Below, piece by piece: positions 17,568-26,795 of a stretch of DNA of 49,744 bases (position 1 is its first letter; each line of letters begins with the position of its first letter). Source of the stretch: a bacterium. GTDB taxonomy: Bacteria > Auribacterota > UBA3054. The notes under the pieces were generated by a model. The model did no database searches. It was not told the DNA's origin and saw only the letters and a program-made list of their open reading frames with translations. Location: contig JAGCGH010000079.1 in the NCBI GenBank assembly GCA_017649705.1, positions 1 to 49,744 of the forward strand. The letters run 5' to 3'. Made by a program: the position numbers and the translations under genes.

Positions 17568-18605
17568 ATGAAATCAAAGTACACTGAGGCCGGCGTCGAC
17601 ATCGACAAGGGTAATCAGATCGTAAAAGACATCAAAGGCATGGTCCGCTCCACTTTCAGCCCGGCTGTCTTAGCTGACATCGGTCTCTTCGGCGGACTTT
17701 ACGACATCACTGGCTTGGGCGAAGGCGAAAACGTTCTGGTCGCCTCCATCGACGGCGTGGGCACGAAACTGCACCTTGCCGCGCAGCTGAACCGCTTCAG
17801 AGGCGTGGGCCACGACATCGTTGCCCACTGCTGCGACGACATCGTCGTCCAGGGCGCCAGGCCGCTCTTCTTCCTGGACTACGTGGCGGCGGCTGACTTA
17901 ACGGTGGAAGGCGTCACGGAGATCGTGGCGGGCATTACGGAAGAGTGCCGCACGAACAACTGCGCGCTTTTAGGCGGCGAGACGGCGGAGATGCCCGGCA
18001 CCTACTGCAAAGGCCAGTACGACCTGGCGGGCTGCATCGTGGGCGTCGTCAACCGCAAGAAACTTATCGACGGCAAGACCATCCAGCCCGGCGACGTCGC
18101 GGTGGCGCTCCCCAGCAGCGGCCTTCACACCAACGGCTTCTCCCTTGCCCGCAAGATCCTCTTCCAGGACGCAGGCTATGACCTCAACTACATTCCGGAA
18201 GCCGGCGGCCCCACCTTGGGCGACATCCTCCTGGAGCCCCACCGCTCCTACATTCCGACGGTGCTGCCTCTCATCGACGCCATCCCTGTGAAGGGCATCG
18301 CCCACATCACGGGCGGCGGCCTCTACGAGAACGTCCCCAGGATCCTTCCTGAAGGCACGGCCGTCACTTTCGACGCCAAGGCTTTCCCGGTCCCCTTCAT
18401 CTACCAGTTCATGCAGAAGCTGGGCGAAGTGGATCCCAAGGAAATGTACCGCGTCTTCAACATGGGTATCGGCTTGGTGATCTTCGTCTCTCCCGAGAAC
18501 GCCGAGACCGTCATCAAGTACGCCAAGGAAAAACAGGGCCTCGACGCCGCCGTCATCGGCAAGGTGACGGAGGGCGACCGTAAGGTGGAGATCACTAACC
18601 TGTGA
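17568..18605 (+). CDS. purM: Phosphoribosylformylglycinamidine cyclo-ligase (AIR synthetase)
   Basis: PurM catalyses the fifth step of de novo purine synthesis, FGAM plus ATP to AIR. From ATG 17568 the protein has 345 residues, the usual length, with YTEAGVDIDKGNQIV at the N-terminus, SIDGVGTKL, CCDDIVVQGARPLFFLDY, GGETAEMPG and HITGGGLYENVPRIL. ATG 17568 is preferred over GTG 17538 and ATG 17556 because GAGGGAAG lies just upstream and orthologues start here. Its stop overlaps the next start (GTGA), and purH follows one gene later, so this is a small purine operon. Confidence 0.95.
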   Translation: MKSKYTEAGVDIDKGNQIVKDIKGMVRSTFSPAVLADIGLFGGLYDITGLGEGENVLVASIDGVGTKLHLAAQLNRFRGVGHDIVAHCCDDIVVQGARPLFFLDYVAAADLTVEGVTEIVAGITEECRTNNCALLGGETAEMPGTYCKGQYDLAGCIVGVVNRKKLIDGKTIQPGDVAVALPSSGLHTNGFSLARKILFQDAGYDLNYIPEAGGPTLGDILLEPHRSYIPTVLPLIDAIPVKGIAHITGGGLYENVPRILPEGTAVTFDAKAFPVPFIYQFMQKLGEVDPKEMYRVFNMGIGLVIFVSPENAETVIKYAKEKQGLDAAVIGKVTEGDRKVEITNL

Positions 18606-19003
18606 GAAATCTCACGCGCTTCAGCGAGGAAGCGGACGATTCCAAGATCTGCGGAACCTGTACTTCCTGCTGCCGCTGGGACGGGGAAGTGCGTTTTTCT
18701 CCGGACGAGCTGGAAACCTTGGCGGACTATCTCAAGATGGACGTCAGGGACTGCGCGGAAAAGTTCTTTGAGCTGAGCGACGACCGCAGGAACCTCAGGC
18801 TGAGGATGGGCCAGGGCGATCCCTGCCCCTTCATCTCCGAAAAGGGCTGCACCATCTACGAGGCGAGGCCCGTTCAGTGCCGGAACTTTCCCTACGTCTG
18901 GGTAAGGGAAGAAGCGAAACTAATGGAAGAGTGCGAACTCTTCAAAGCAATATTAAAGCGAAACAACCTAACTTTACAGGACCTTCAAAATGAAAAAGAT
19001 TGA
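18602..19003 (+). CDS. YkgJ-family cysteine cluster protein
   Basis: This 133-residue protein has a GTG start overlapping the purM stop. Cysteines are arranged as CGTCTSCC (residues 17-24), then PCPF, GCTIYEARPVQCRNFPY, typical of the YkgJ/UPF0153 family, in which they are thought to bind zinc or an iron-sulfur cluster. No function is established for the family. Its position between purM and purH, overlapping both, means it is co-translated with purine genes, but that is no proof of a role in purine synthesis. Confidence 0.82.
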   Translation: MRNLTRFSEEADDSKICGTCTSCCRWDGEVRFSPDELETLADYLKMDVRDCAEKFFELSDDRRNLRLRMGQGDPCPFISEKGCTIYEARPVQCRNFPYVWVREEAKLMEECELFKAILKRNNLTLQDLQNEKD

Positions 19004-20561
19004 AAGAGCTCTTATTTCCGTTTCCGACAAGACGGGAATCGCGGAACTGGCCATGCAGTTAAGTAAACGCGGCGTGGAGATCATCTCCACCGGCGGCACC
19101 GCCAAACTCCTGAAAGGGGAAGGCGTCCCCATCAAGACCATCGACGAATTCACCGGTTTCCCGGAAATGCTGGACGGCCGCGTCAAGACGCTCCATCCGA
19201 AGGTCCACGCCGGTCTTCTTTCCATGCGCGACAATCCCGCCCATCAGAAGACCATGCAGGAATACTCCCTTGAGTACATCGACCTTGTCGTCGTCAATCT
19301 CTATCCCTTCGAGGCCACCATCAAAAAACCCGACGTGACCTTCCCGGAAGCGATAGAAAACATCGACATCGGCGGCCCCACCATGCTCCGTTCCGCTTCC
19401 AAGAACTTCAAGGACGTGACGGTCATCACCGACCCCAATGACTACAACAAGCTTCTTGAGATCATGGACCAGAACGAAGGAAAATCCACCTTCGAGTTTA
19501 ACCGTGCCTGCGCCCAGAAGGTCTTCGCCGCCACCGCCTACTACGACAGTCTTATCGCGGACTTCCTTGCTAACGCCATGGGCCCGGAAGCCCCGATGTT
19601 CGGCGAAACGAAAACCTTCGGCTACCGCAAGGTCCAGGGCCTCCGCTACGGCGAGAACCCCCACCAGGCGGCCGCCTTCTACAGAGAAGCCAAGATCAGT
19701 GAGCCCTGCGCCACCACCGCCAAGCAGCTCCACGGCAAGGAACTCAGTTATAACAACTTTATCGACCTGGACGGCGCCCTGGAATTAGTCAAGGAATTCA
19801 CCGAGCCCGCGGCCATCATCGTCAAGCACACCAACCCCTGCGGCGCGGCCACGGACGACGATCTTCTGACCGCTTACCTCAAGGCAAGAGAGACCGACCC
19901 GGATTCCGCCTTCGGCGGCATCTTAGCCTTCAACAGAACCGTCGAGGCCCCTCTGGCCGAAGAACTCTCCAAGGTCTTTGTCGAAGCGGTCATCGCGCCT
20001 TCCTACACTCCGGAAGCTTTCGAGATCATCTCTAAGAAGAAAAACATCCGCATCATGACGGTGGAAGACCTTCCCCAGTGGCTTGAGAATGGCCGCCCCT
20101 CCTCCGGCTTCATGACCAGAAAAGTCGTAGGCGGACTTCTTGTCCAAGAACGCGACCTCCAGGTCCTCGGCCCCGACGGCCTGAAATGCGTCACCAAACG
20201 CGAGCCCACGGAAGAAGAAGTCAAATCCCTCCTCTTTGCCTGGAAGTGCTGCAAGCACGTCAAGTCTAACGCCATCGTCTACGCCAAGGGCACGGAGCTC
20301 GTGGGCGTGGGCGCCGGACAGATGAGCCGCGTGGACTCCGCCAAAATAGGCGTCATGAAGGCCAGGAAGCCCATCCAGGGCTGCGTAATGGCCTCTGACG
20401 CTTTCTTCCCCTTCAGGGACTCTGTTGACGCCGCGGCCGCTTCCGGCATCACCGCCATCATCCAGCCCGGCGGCTCCATCAGGGACGAGGAATCCATCCA
20501 GGCCGCCGACGAACACGGCATGACCATGCTCTTCACCGGCATGCGCCACTTCAAGCATTAA
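18990..20561 (+). CDS. purH: Bifunctional AICAR transformylase / IMP cyclohydrolase
   Basis: PurH carries out the last two steps to IMP. Its 523 residues match the family. The N-terminal cyclohydrolase (about 1-195) shows [20 protein letters not shown] and [17 protein letters not shown]. The C-terminal transformylase shows [36 protein letters not shown] and a C-terminal [12 protein letters not shown] followed by PGGSIRDEE. The ATG lies 14 bases inside the Cys-cluster gene. Confidence 0.96.
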   Translation: MKKIERALISVSDKTGIAELAMQLSKRGVEIISTGGTAKLLKGEGVPIKTIDEFTGFPEMLDGRVKTLHPKVHAGLLSMRDNPAHQKTMQEYSLEYIDLVVVNLYPFEATIKKPDVTFPEAIENIDIGGPTMLRSASKNFKDVTVITDPNDYNKLLEIMDQNEGKSTFEFNRACAQKVFAATAYYDSLIADFLANAMGPEAPMFGETKTFGYRKVQGLRYGENPHQAAAFYREAKISEPCATTAKQLHGKELSYNNFIDLDGALELVKEFTEPAAIIVKHTNPCGAATDDDLLTAYLKARETDPDSAFGGILAFNRTVEAPLAEELSKVFVEAVIAPSYTPEAFEIISKKKNIRIMTVEDLPQWLENGRPSSGFMTRKVVGGLLVQERDLQVLGPDGLKCVTKREPTEEEVKSLLFAWKCCKHVKSNAIVYAKGTELVGVGAGQMSRVDSAKIGVMKARKPIQGCVMASDAFFPFRDSVDAAAASGITAIIQPGGSIRDEESIQAADEHGMTMLFTGMRHFKH

Positions 20562-20571
20562 TAAAATAATA

Positions 20572-21453
20572 ATGCCCAAGACCGTCAAAGAAAAAATTAG
20601 GTCGTATCTGACCAGATGGCCGGAACGGGCCCTGCCCATTCCGGACATCTGGATCAGAGACCTGACCGCCAAAAAGAGGCTCCTCCCCAGTTTTATCATC
20701 ATTGGCGCCCAGCGCTGCGGCACCACGTCGCTCTACGATTACCTTTCCCATCATCCGCAGATCATTCCCTCTCCCGTAAAAGAGCTCTTTTACTTCGATG
20801 ACTATTTCACAAGACCCATCGAATGGTACAAGTCTTTCTTCCCGACGAAAAAGCAAAAGGAAAAATTGGAAAGGGAAATTTCCGCCAAAGTAATCACCGG
20901 AGAAGCGAGCCCCAGCTACTTCTTCCATCCCTACGCCGCCCGAAGGATAAAGGAGACCTTGCCGTATGTCAGGCTCATCCTTGTCCTAAGGGATCCCATC
21001 GAAAGAGCCTACTCCCACTACAACCACATCAAGCGTCTCAACAGGGAGCCCCTCTCCTTCGAGGAAGCCATAGAAAAGGAACAGGAAAGGATCACCCCGG
21101 ACATCGAAAAGCTCGCTAAAGACGAATTCTACAAAGCGGACCAAAGAAGAGACTATTCCTATCTCACCAGAGGCTACTACGCCCTGCAGCTCAAGGAATG
21201 GTACAAGCACTTCCCCAAGGAACAGCTTCTCGTTGTCCAGAGCGAGGAATTCTACAAGGAGACTCCCAAGGTTTACAACGAGATCGTCGCATACTTAGGC
21301 TTAAACTCCTATACGCTTCCAACTTTCGAAGCCAAGAACGCTCTCAAGTACGCCAAAATGGCTCCCGAGACCAAAGAAAAACTTAAAGCTTACTTCGCAC
21401 CAAAAAACGAGGAGCTCTACGAACTCCTGGGGAAACGTTTCGACTGGCAGTAA
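20572..21453 (+). CDS. Sulfotransferase-domain protein
   Basis: This 293-residue protein resembles heparan-sulfate and carbohydrate sulfotransferases that use PAPS. The 5'-phosphosulfate loop is IIGAQRCGTTSLYDYL (about residues 43-58) and the 3'-phosphate motif is LVLRDPIERAYSHYNH (about 139-154); KELFYFD lies between. Such enzymes modify surface glycans or other acceptors; the acceptor is not evident here. It starts ten bases after purH without a clear promoter, so it may be read through from the purine operon. An A-rich 50-base gap follows. Confidence 0.85.
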   Translation: MPKTVKEKIRSYLTRWPERALPIPDIWIRDLTAKKRLLPSFIIIGAQRCGTTSLYDYLSHHPQIIPSPVKELFYFDDYFTRPIEWYKSFFPTKKQKEKLEREISAKVITGEASPSYFFHPYAARRIKETLPYVRLILVLRDPIERAYSHYNHIKRLNREPLSFEEAIEKEQERITPDIEKLAKDEFYKADQRRDYSYLTRGYYALQLKEWYKHFPKEQLLVVQSEEFYKETPKVYNEIVAYLGLNSYTLPTFEAKNALKYAKMAPETKEKLKAYFAPKNEELYELLGKRFDWQ

Positions 21454-21503
21454 GCGAAAAGCAAAAACCAAAAAACAAAAAACAAAAATCTTTAAGGATG
21501 CAC

Positions 21504-24080
21504 ATGAGAAAGTCCCTTATCGTTCCACTGATCGTTGCCGCTCTAGCAATTCAAGCAGAAGAGACGAAATACGATCCTACCAGACCGGTCAGTATGCTCG
21601 GCCAGACTGAATTCACCCTGCAGTGGAGCACGCCGGAACCCTGCCAGACCAAGGTCCAAGTAAGAAAAGGCGGAGACCCCTGCAACACCTGGTTCCCCAA
21701 GGGCCAGGAATACAAGCCCTGGGAAAACGAAAACACCGTCTACGAGACCGCCGAGACCTCAACCTACCACCGCATCACCATAACAGGCCTGCAGCCCGCC
21801 ACCCGCTACTACTACCGTCTTAACAACGGCGACACAGAGCCCACCAACCTAGAATCCCGCTGGGGCGCCGAGAAGCCCTGGTCAAGGGAATACGCCGTCT
21901 CAACCCTCGCTCCCGACGGCTACAAGACAGTGATCCGTATTCCGGTCAAGGTCATCATCATGCCCAACGTCTACAGCCTCTACGGCGCCAAAAATAAAGA
22001 CGGCGAATGGGCTCCCTTGCCGCCCCCTATGTCCGAAGAGGACAAGGAAAAGCTCCAAAACGAATTCGAGCTCGCCAAGCGCTTCTGGTTCGTCAACAAC
22101 GGCATGCGCGTCTGGCACGACCTGCAGTACTTCTGGGATGAACGCCCGCAGTATTGGGGCGAAATGCCCGCCGACGCTCCGGAAGAGTACAAGAAGCTCG
22201 TTCCTTGCCGCAACTGGCCCGGCAACGAATTCTCCGGCCCCGGCGGGGGAGAGTTCTCTATCTCCGACACCAGGGACATCACCAAAATCAACCACGAACC
22301 CATCCGCGACGGCTACGTCGGGCAAATTGAAAACGATCTTCTCCAGCGCTACGACTGGAACGGCAAGAGATGGGAATGGTGCATTAGCGGCGGCGGCACC
22401 TTAGGAATTGACGGCTGGCCGGAAGGCATTCCGGGCAGATCCCAATTCCTCGGCGACGACATCGCCTGGCTCACGACCCACGAATATCACCACGAGATCG
22501 AGAGCCAGACCTACCTTTCCGGCCTCGACCAGGAAAACGACCGCGTTGTTTTCGACCACTTCAGTAACCGCTTCCGCTACCAGCGCCCCGACGGCACCTT
22601 CGATGAGTTCCCCTGGGACTGCGGCGGCAAGTTCGGCGAACACTGGTCCGGCATCGCCGTAACCGACAGACAGCTTACCGACATCCAGTGGCTCCGCTAC
22701 TACTTCGGTGAAACCATCATGGCCAAAGACGAGGACGAAGACAACGTCCCCGACGACGGACCCTATCCCTTCACGGAAGAGAAGTACGGCTACGACCCCG
22801 AGGACGATGAGACCGACGGCACCATGAACGACTTCGACAAGATCCGCCAGTCCATCTGGTCCGGCGGCGCCATGAGCCCCTGGTATTCCAGACAGGAGAG
22901 CAACCTCCCTCTTCCCGACCCCGACACAGATGACTCTGACGAAGACGGCATCCTAGACATCGAGGATCCTCTGCCCCTCATCCCGTATCCTCCCTTCATC
23001 TGGGCCAAGCAAATAGAGCTCGACGGCGACACCAAAGACTGGGACACCGTCCCCTTCATCGGCAAGAAGACCGTCCAGGACACCACCTTCTCCTTCAAGC
23101 AGGCTCACGACGACTCCTTCTATTACGGCCTCGTAGAAATCGAAGGCCCCTTCTGGGAAGTCAACATCATGCTTGACGGCGAAGCCGACGGCATCTACAA
23201 CGGCTTCGAAGGCTTCGGCCGCAGCAAGGACCTCTACGAGATCCATATCGACCTCGACCGCAATACCGAGGAACCGAAAGTCACCTACCACTCCCTCGGC
23301 AAAGGCTTCGAATACAAAGCAGAAAAACAAGGAAACAAAGTCACCGTCGAATTCTCCATCGAGAACAGGGGAGAATCCACCTGGTTCTGGCAGGGCGCCG
23401 GCCGGGAGATCGGCAACGTCGTAGCCCTCCGTCTGCCCAACAAAGCCCAGTACACCTTGGGCGACGGCTATCAGCCCACCTACTGCTTCATGGAGCCCCT
23501 CCAGGGCGTCCAGAAGTGCCCAGTCACCCCCAACCCCAACATCACCCCCGACCAAGCCGATACAAGCCTAGATTTCAGCACCCAGCAAGACCTCTCCCAA
23601 TACGAATTCACCTCCAACGACTGGGAACAAAAAGACGGCGCCCTCTGTCTCAAACCCAACCTCGACCCCGACGCCTCCTGTTACCTCCTCGTCCCCGGTT
23701 TCACCGGTGACAGTGATTTCACCGTCTTCATGGAATTCGAGGCTACCCAGGATGCCGTCCTTGGCGCCTTCGCCAAGTCAACCAGACACATCGACCCCGG
23801 CCAGGACTCCATCGGCTTCATTGGCGGCTACAACAATGAACTCTCCAAAATCCGACTCATCAACATGGGCGAAGTCACCGAAGAACGCCTCGGCCTCACC
23901 CCCGGCAAACACACCATGCAGTTCCAGCGCCAGGGCAAGTACTTCTTCATGCTCTACGACGGCAAACTCGCAGGCTGGTACCGCGAGACCAGCCCCCGCC
24001 CCGCCCACCGTCTCGGCGTAGTCGGCATCCCCGGCTCCAACATCAAAATATACCAGCTCCGAGTCAAAGGCGAGAAATAA
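21504..24080 (+). CDS. Large secreted protein with HExxH motif and sugar-binding-like domains
   Basis: The 858-residue protein starts at ATG 21504, because the AAGG ribosome site would overlap the earlier ATG at 21498; a short signal peptide follows. Regions: a fibronectin III-like domain (about 25-130), a middle domain with THEYHHEIESQ (about 325), an HExxH zinc-peptidase-like motif, Asp-rich calcium-binding-like repeats (DEDEDNVPDDGPYP; DTDDSDEDGILDIEDPLP), a CBM9/DOMON-like beta domain (about 500-650, ELDGDTKDWDTVPF) and a C-terminal LamG-like stretch. No PEP-CTERM signal is present. The HExxH suggests a secreted metallopeptidase, but no recognised family was identified and the third ligand is uncertain. 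Confidence 0.75.
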   Translation: MRKSLIVPLIVAALAIQAEETKYDPTRPVSMLGQTEFTLQWSTPEPCQTKVQVRKGGDPCNTWFPKGQEYKPWENENTVYETAETSTYHRITITGLQPATRYYYRLNNGDTEPTNLESRWGAEKPWSREYAVSTLAPDGYKTVIRIPVKVIIMPNVYSLYGAKNKDGEWAPLPPPMSEEDKEKLQNEFELAKRFWFVNNGMRVWHDLQYFWDERPQYWGEMPADAPEEYKKLVPCRNWPGNEFSGPGGGEFSISDTRDITKINHEPIRDGYVGQIENDLLQRYDWNGKRWEWCISGGGTLGIDGWPEGIPGRSQFLGDDIAWLTTHEYHHEIESQTYLSGLDQENDRVVFDHFSNRFRYQRPDGTFDEFPWDCGGKFGEHWSGIAVTDRQLTDIQWLRYYFGETIMAKDEDEDNVPDDGPYPFTEEKYGYDPEDDETDGTMNDFDKIRQSIWSGGAMSPWYSRQESNLPLPDPDTDDSDEDGILDIEDPLPLIPYPPFIWAKQIELDGDTKDWDTVPFIGKKTVQDTTFSFKQAHDDSFYYGLVEIEGPFWEVNIMLDGEADGIYNGFEGFGRSKDLYEIHIDLDRNTEEPKVTYHSLGKGFEYKAEKQGNKVTVEFSIENRGESTWFWQGAGREIGNVVALRLPNKAQYTLGDGYQPTYCFMEPLQGVQKCPVTPNPNITPDQADTSLDFSTQQDLSQYEFTSNDWEQKDGALCLKPNLDPDASCYLLVPGFTGDSDFTVFMEFEATQDAVLGAFAKSTRHIDPGQDSIGFIGGYNNELSKIRLINMGEVTEERLGLTPGKHTMQFQRQGKYFFMLYDGKLAGWYRETSPRPAHRLGVVGIPGSNIKIYQLRVKGEK

Positions 24081-24097
24081 CAACAAAAAAACAAAAC

Positions 24098-24125
24098 AAT
24101 GGCGGCCCTGAGGGCCGCCATTTCT
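24098..24125 (+). terminator. Rho-independent terminator
   Basis: Perfect 11-base-pair stem, 24098-24108 with 24112-24122, three-base loop, then TTCTTT. It separates the secreted HExxH protein from the DUF805-like gene. Confidence 0.85.
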
Positions 24126-24133
24126 TTCCCACC

Positions 24134-25171
24134 ATGCAAAAGCTCCTCCATTTCCTAGACCCCCGCACCAGAGCCAAAAGGCTCGAATACCTCATCGCCC
24201 TAGTCTCCGTTTTTGTTCTGGGATTATTAGTGCCCGAACTGGAAGAAGCGCTTGACGAATTCGAGCTGGACTTCAGTGGTTTCGACCTCTTCTTCAACAT
24301 CTTCCTGGCCGCCCTCTTCCTCATCTTCATCATCAGGCGCCTTCGCGACACCGGCCTCAGCTGGCTCTGGATCTTCCTTTTGCTTATCCCTCTCGTAAAT
24401 CTCATCGCTATCATCGCCCTCTGTTTCATCCCCTCCGGCTCCTTCAAAAAGAAGCAGCCCCAACCAGAAGCCCAACCGGAAACACAAGACCAAACAGACC
24501 CCACAGACCCCGACCTAGACCTCGAGCCCTTAACCGACCTGGAACAGAGCCTCATCGACAAATACTCCGCCCTTTACCAGCGATATAAAAACCTCACCCC
24601 CGCGGAAGCCACCGACCTAGCCACCACCCTTCTAAAGGAAGCCAAACAAGAAGCCCTTTCCAACAACACCTACTTCCTTCCCACCAACCTGGGCGACCTC
24701 ATCCTCAACAACACTCCTCCCTCCGACCCCAAAGCAAGATCCGTTTACGATCTCATCCAGGAGCGCCTTCCCGGACTAAGAAACGCCGGCGTCACCGACC
24801 AAGACATCAAATGGTGGTGGAACTTCTCCCAGATAGAGCGTTCCATGATCATAAAAAACGACGAAACGGAATACTCCGACTTCTTCGTCGCCCAGCTCCT
24901 CAAGACTCAGACCAAGTTCCCCACAAAGGAATCCGCCCAGAACGCTGCCATAGCCATCACCAACAAACATCTCCCTCTCTACTCCCAGGGCCCCCAGGAC
25001 TACTTCTTCTCCCCTGACGACCCTCTCCCCATCGAGCTCAAAGACCGCGTAGACGCCTTCATGGACCACGCCTCACGCTCCCCAGACTTCCAGCAGACCC
25101 TCCAACAGATCCAAACCTTCTCCACCTTCAACGCCTTCATCCGCCAACAGATTAAGGACAAAAAGCTATAA
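24134..25171 (+). CDS. DUF805-like membrane protein with helical C-terminal domain
   Basis: The 345-residue protein starts almost directly after a terminator, without an obvious ribosome site. The first about 105 residues look like DUF805: membrane helices at about 18-36, 52-70 and 78-97, with IIRRLRDTGLSWLW between. A Pro/Gln/Asp-rich linker follows (about 115-140), then a soluble helical domain of about 200 residues that I do not recognise. DUF805 proteins have no settled function. Codon use is still GC-rich, so it belongs to the chromosome backbone; the base composition falls soon after its stop. Confidence 0.65.
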   Translation: MQKLLHFLDPRTRAKRLEYLIALVSVFVLGLLVPELEEALDEFELDFSGFDLFFNIFLAALFLIFIIRRLRDTGLSWLWIFLLLIPLVNLIAIIALCFIPSGSFKKKQPQPEAQPETQDQTDPTDPDLDLEPLTDLEQSLIDKYSALYQRYKNLTPAEATDLATTLLKEAKQEALSNNTYFLPTNLGDLILNNTPPSDPKARSVYDLIQERLPGLRNAGVTDQDIKWWWNFSQIERSMIIKNDETEYSDFFVAQLLKTQTKFPTKESAQNAAIAITNKHLPLYSQGPQDYFFSPDDPLPIELKDRVDAFMDHASRSPDFQQTLQQIQTFSTFNAFIRQQIKDKKL

Positions 25172-25231
25172 TCCTATCCGCCACCTGAGCAAATAAACCG
25201 ACACTTAACTTCCTATAGCCATCATCCGTCC

Positions 25232-25240
25232 TCGTATAAT
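25232..25240 (+). promoter_or_regulatory. Possible promoter of vsr
   Basis: TCGTATAAT, a perfect -10 hexamer lacking the TG extension, 26 bases before the vsr ATG. No convincing -35 is seen. Confidence 0.4.
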
Positions 25241-25265
25241 AAAGCACTACTAAAAATACTAGCCA

Positions 25266-25673
25266 ATGTCCGACATCTTCACAAAAGAAAAACGAAGCGA
25301 GGTAATGAGCCACATCCGTTCCAAGAACAACAAATCAACGGAACTAAAGCTCATCAAGATCTTCAAGGAATACGGCATCACCGGCTGGCGCCGAAACTAC
25401 AACGTCAAAGGCCACCCCGACTTCGTCTTCCTCAAGAAAAAGATCGCCGTCTTCGTCGACGGCTGCTTCTGGCACGGTCACAAATGCCAAAAACACAAAC
25501 CTGAAGACAATTCAGAGTATTGGCATAAGAAAATAAAATACAACAAAACCCACGACAAAGAAACAACCAAATTTTTCCAACTCAGAGGTTGGTCCGTTAT
25601 TCGTATTTGGGAATGTGAATTAAAAAAGAAAAATAAAAGGAAGGTAGCGGAAAAATTAAGCGGGTATTTTTGA
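25266..25673 (+). CDS. vsr: Very short patch repair endonuclease (Vsr)
   Basis: Vsr nicks DNA 5' of T in T:G mismatches that arise when 5-methylcytosine deaminates, protecting cytosine-methylated sites. The 135-residue length fits. Visible: the N-terminal DIFTKEKRSEVMSHIRSK, the catalytic Asp in HPDFVF (residue 52), VDGCFWHGHKCQKH (residues 64-77) with the catalytic or zinc-binding His and Cys residues, and a C-terminal GWSVIRIWECEL. It stands in the same cluster as a C5-cytosine methyltransferase, the classic partnership, though the Mrr-like gene separates them. Composition shifts to AT-rich near its 3' end. Confidence 0.93.
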   Translation: MSDIFTKEKRSEVMSHIRSKNNKSTELKLIKIFKEYGITGWRRNYNVKGHPDFVFLKKKIAVFVDGCFWHGHKCQKHKPEDNSEYWHKKIKYNKTHDKETTKFFQLRGWSVIRIWECELKKKNKRKVAEKLSGYF

Positions 25674-25767
25674 GGGATTTAATATCAAAAAGGGTTTATA
25701 AATCAATAGTTTTTTGCTACTATTATTAATGGTTATAATCTGATAACATAAGACAGGAGCTAGTTCT

Positions 25768-26625
25768 ATGAAACAAAAAATCGACAAAAGAATTCCAAGA
25801 AGACCGGAGTTGATTAGAGCGACTTTTTTAGCATTAAAAAAGCTTGGTGGTTCGGGGAAAAACGAAGAAATTGTCGATCAAATAATTTCTGATTTGAAAA
25901 TTCCAAATCAAGTTGCCGATATTCCTCATAAAGGAAATCCGAATAAAACAGAGTTGTCATATCAAGCTGATTGGGCAAGAACTTATTTAAGAATTTACGG
26001 TGCAATAGTGAATAGTGCTCGTTCGGTTTGGTCAATTTGCCCGTCTTTCACTAAAGAAGAGGATATTGATGGAAAAGTTGTAAATGATTTTGTTGTCAAG
26101 CATAATCTTGCCAACAAAAACAAGGACAAAAGAGAAAGGAACGAAGGTTTTGAGTATCCCGAAGAGTCGCAACCATGGAAGGAAAAGCTAGCGGCGATCT
26201 TACAGAATATGGATCCATATGGATTTGAACGGTTGTCCCAAAGAGTTTTACGAGAGTGCGGCTTTACTCAGGTTGAAGTAACCAAAAAGTCAGGAGACGG
26301 CGGAATAGATGGCACAGGAAAACTACGAATAAACGGCATTTTTAGTTTTAATGTAGCTTTCCAGTGTAAACGGTATAAAGGATTAGTAGGTGCCAGTGAA
26401 GTTAGGGATTTTAGAGGTTCTTTGACTACCGATATCGAAAAAGGCGTAATGATAACCACCGGAACGTTCTCAAAAGCCGCAAAAGACGAAGCATCAAACC
26501 CTGGCAAACAACAGATAGATTTAATCGACGGGGAAGAATTTATATCGAAAATAGCGGAATACGGTATCGGTGTTAAAGAAATCAAATCATACGAAGTTGA
26601 TGAAGATTATTTCAAGAACATTTAA
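25768..26625 (+). CDS. Mrr-like restriction endonuclease
   Basis: Mrr enzymes cut modified DNA, but relatives also serve in ordinary restriction systems. The 285-residue protein has an N-terminal winged-helix-like region (about 1-95, with KKLGGSGKNEEIVDQII) and a C-terminal Mrr catalytic domain (about 145-270): FERLSQRVLRECGF, then GDGGIDG (about 177) and FQCKRYK (about 198), the Asp...(Q/E)xK nuclease core. AGGAG precedes the ATG. The preceding gap (25674-25767) has -10-like TACTAT and TATAAT boxes. It is AT-rich like its neighbours. Whether it acts with the methyltransferase or alone against modified DNA is not decidable here. Confidence 0.85.
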   Translation: MKQKIDKRIPRRPELIRATFLALKKLGGSGKNEEIVDQIISDLKIPNQVADIPHKGNPNKTELSYQADWARTYLRIYGAIVNSARSVWSICPSFTKEEDIDGKVVNDFVVKHNLANKNKDKRERNEGFEYPEESQPWKEKLAAILQNMDPYGFERLSQRVLRECGFTQVEVTKKSGDGGIDGTGKLRINGIFSFNVAFQCKRYKGLVGASEVRDFRGSLTTDIEKGVMITTGTFSKAAKDEASNPGKQQIDLIDGEEFISKIAEYGIGVKEIKSYEVDEDYFKNI

Positions 26626-26742
26626 TGTTGTAAAACACGAATAAGCATTTATGCTTATTTAGAACGAAAATTACAGCTTAGAAAATAAAATTCTGATGAT
26701 ACTATAAAAAAAGCTAGAACTATATACGTTGACGAAGAGTTT

Positions 26743-26751
26743 TGATACAAT
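26743..26751 (+). promoter_or_regulatory. Possible extended -10 promoter of the methyltransferase operon
   Basis: TGATACAAT lies 45 bases before the methyltransferase ATG; a second hexamer, TATAAT, is at 26768. The gap also has a perfect 20-base palindrome at 26640-26659 just after the Mrr-like gene, perhaps its terminator, although no T-run follows. Confidence 0.45.
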
Positions 26752-26795
26752 CGTTACAAGATTAGTCTATAATTAAAACAAAATGTAAGATAAAA

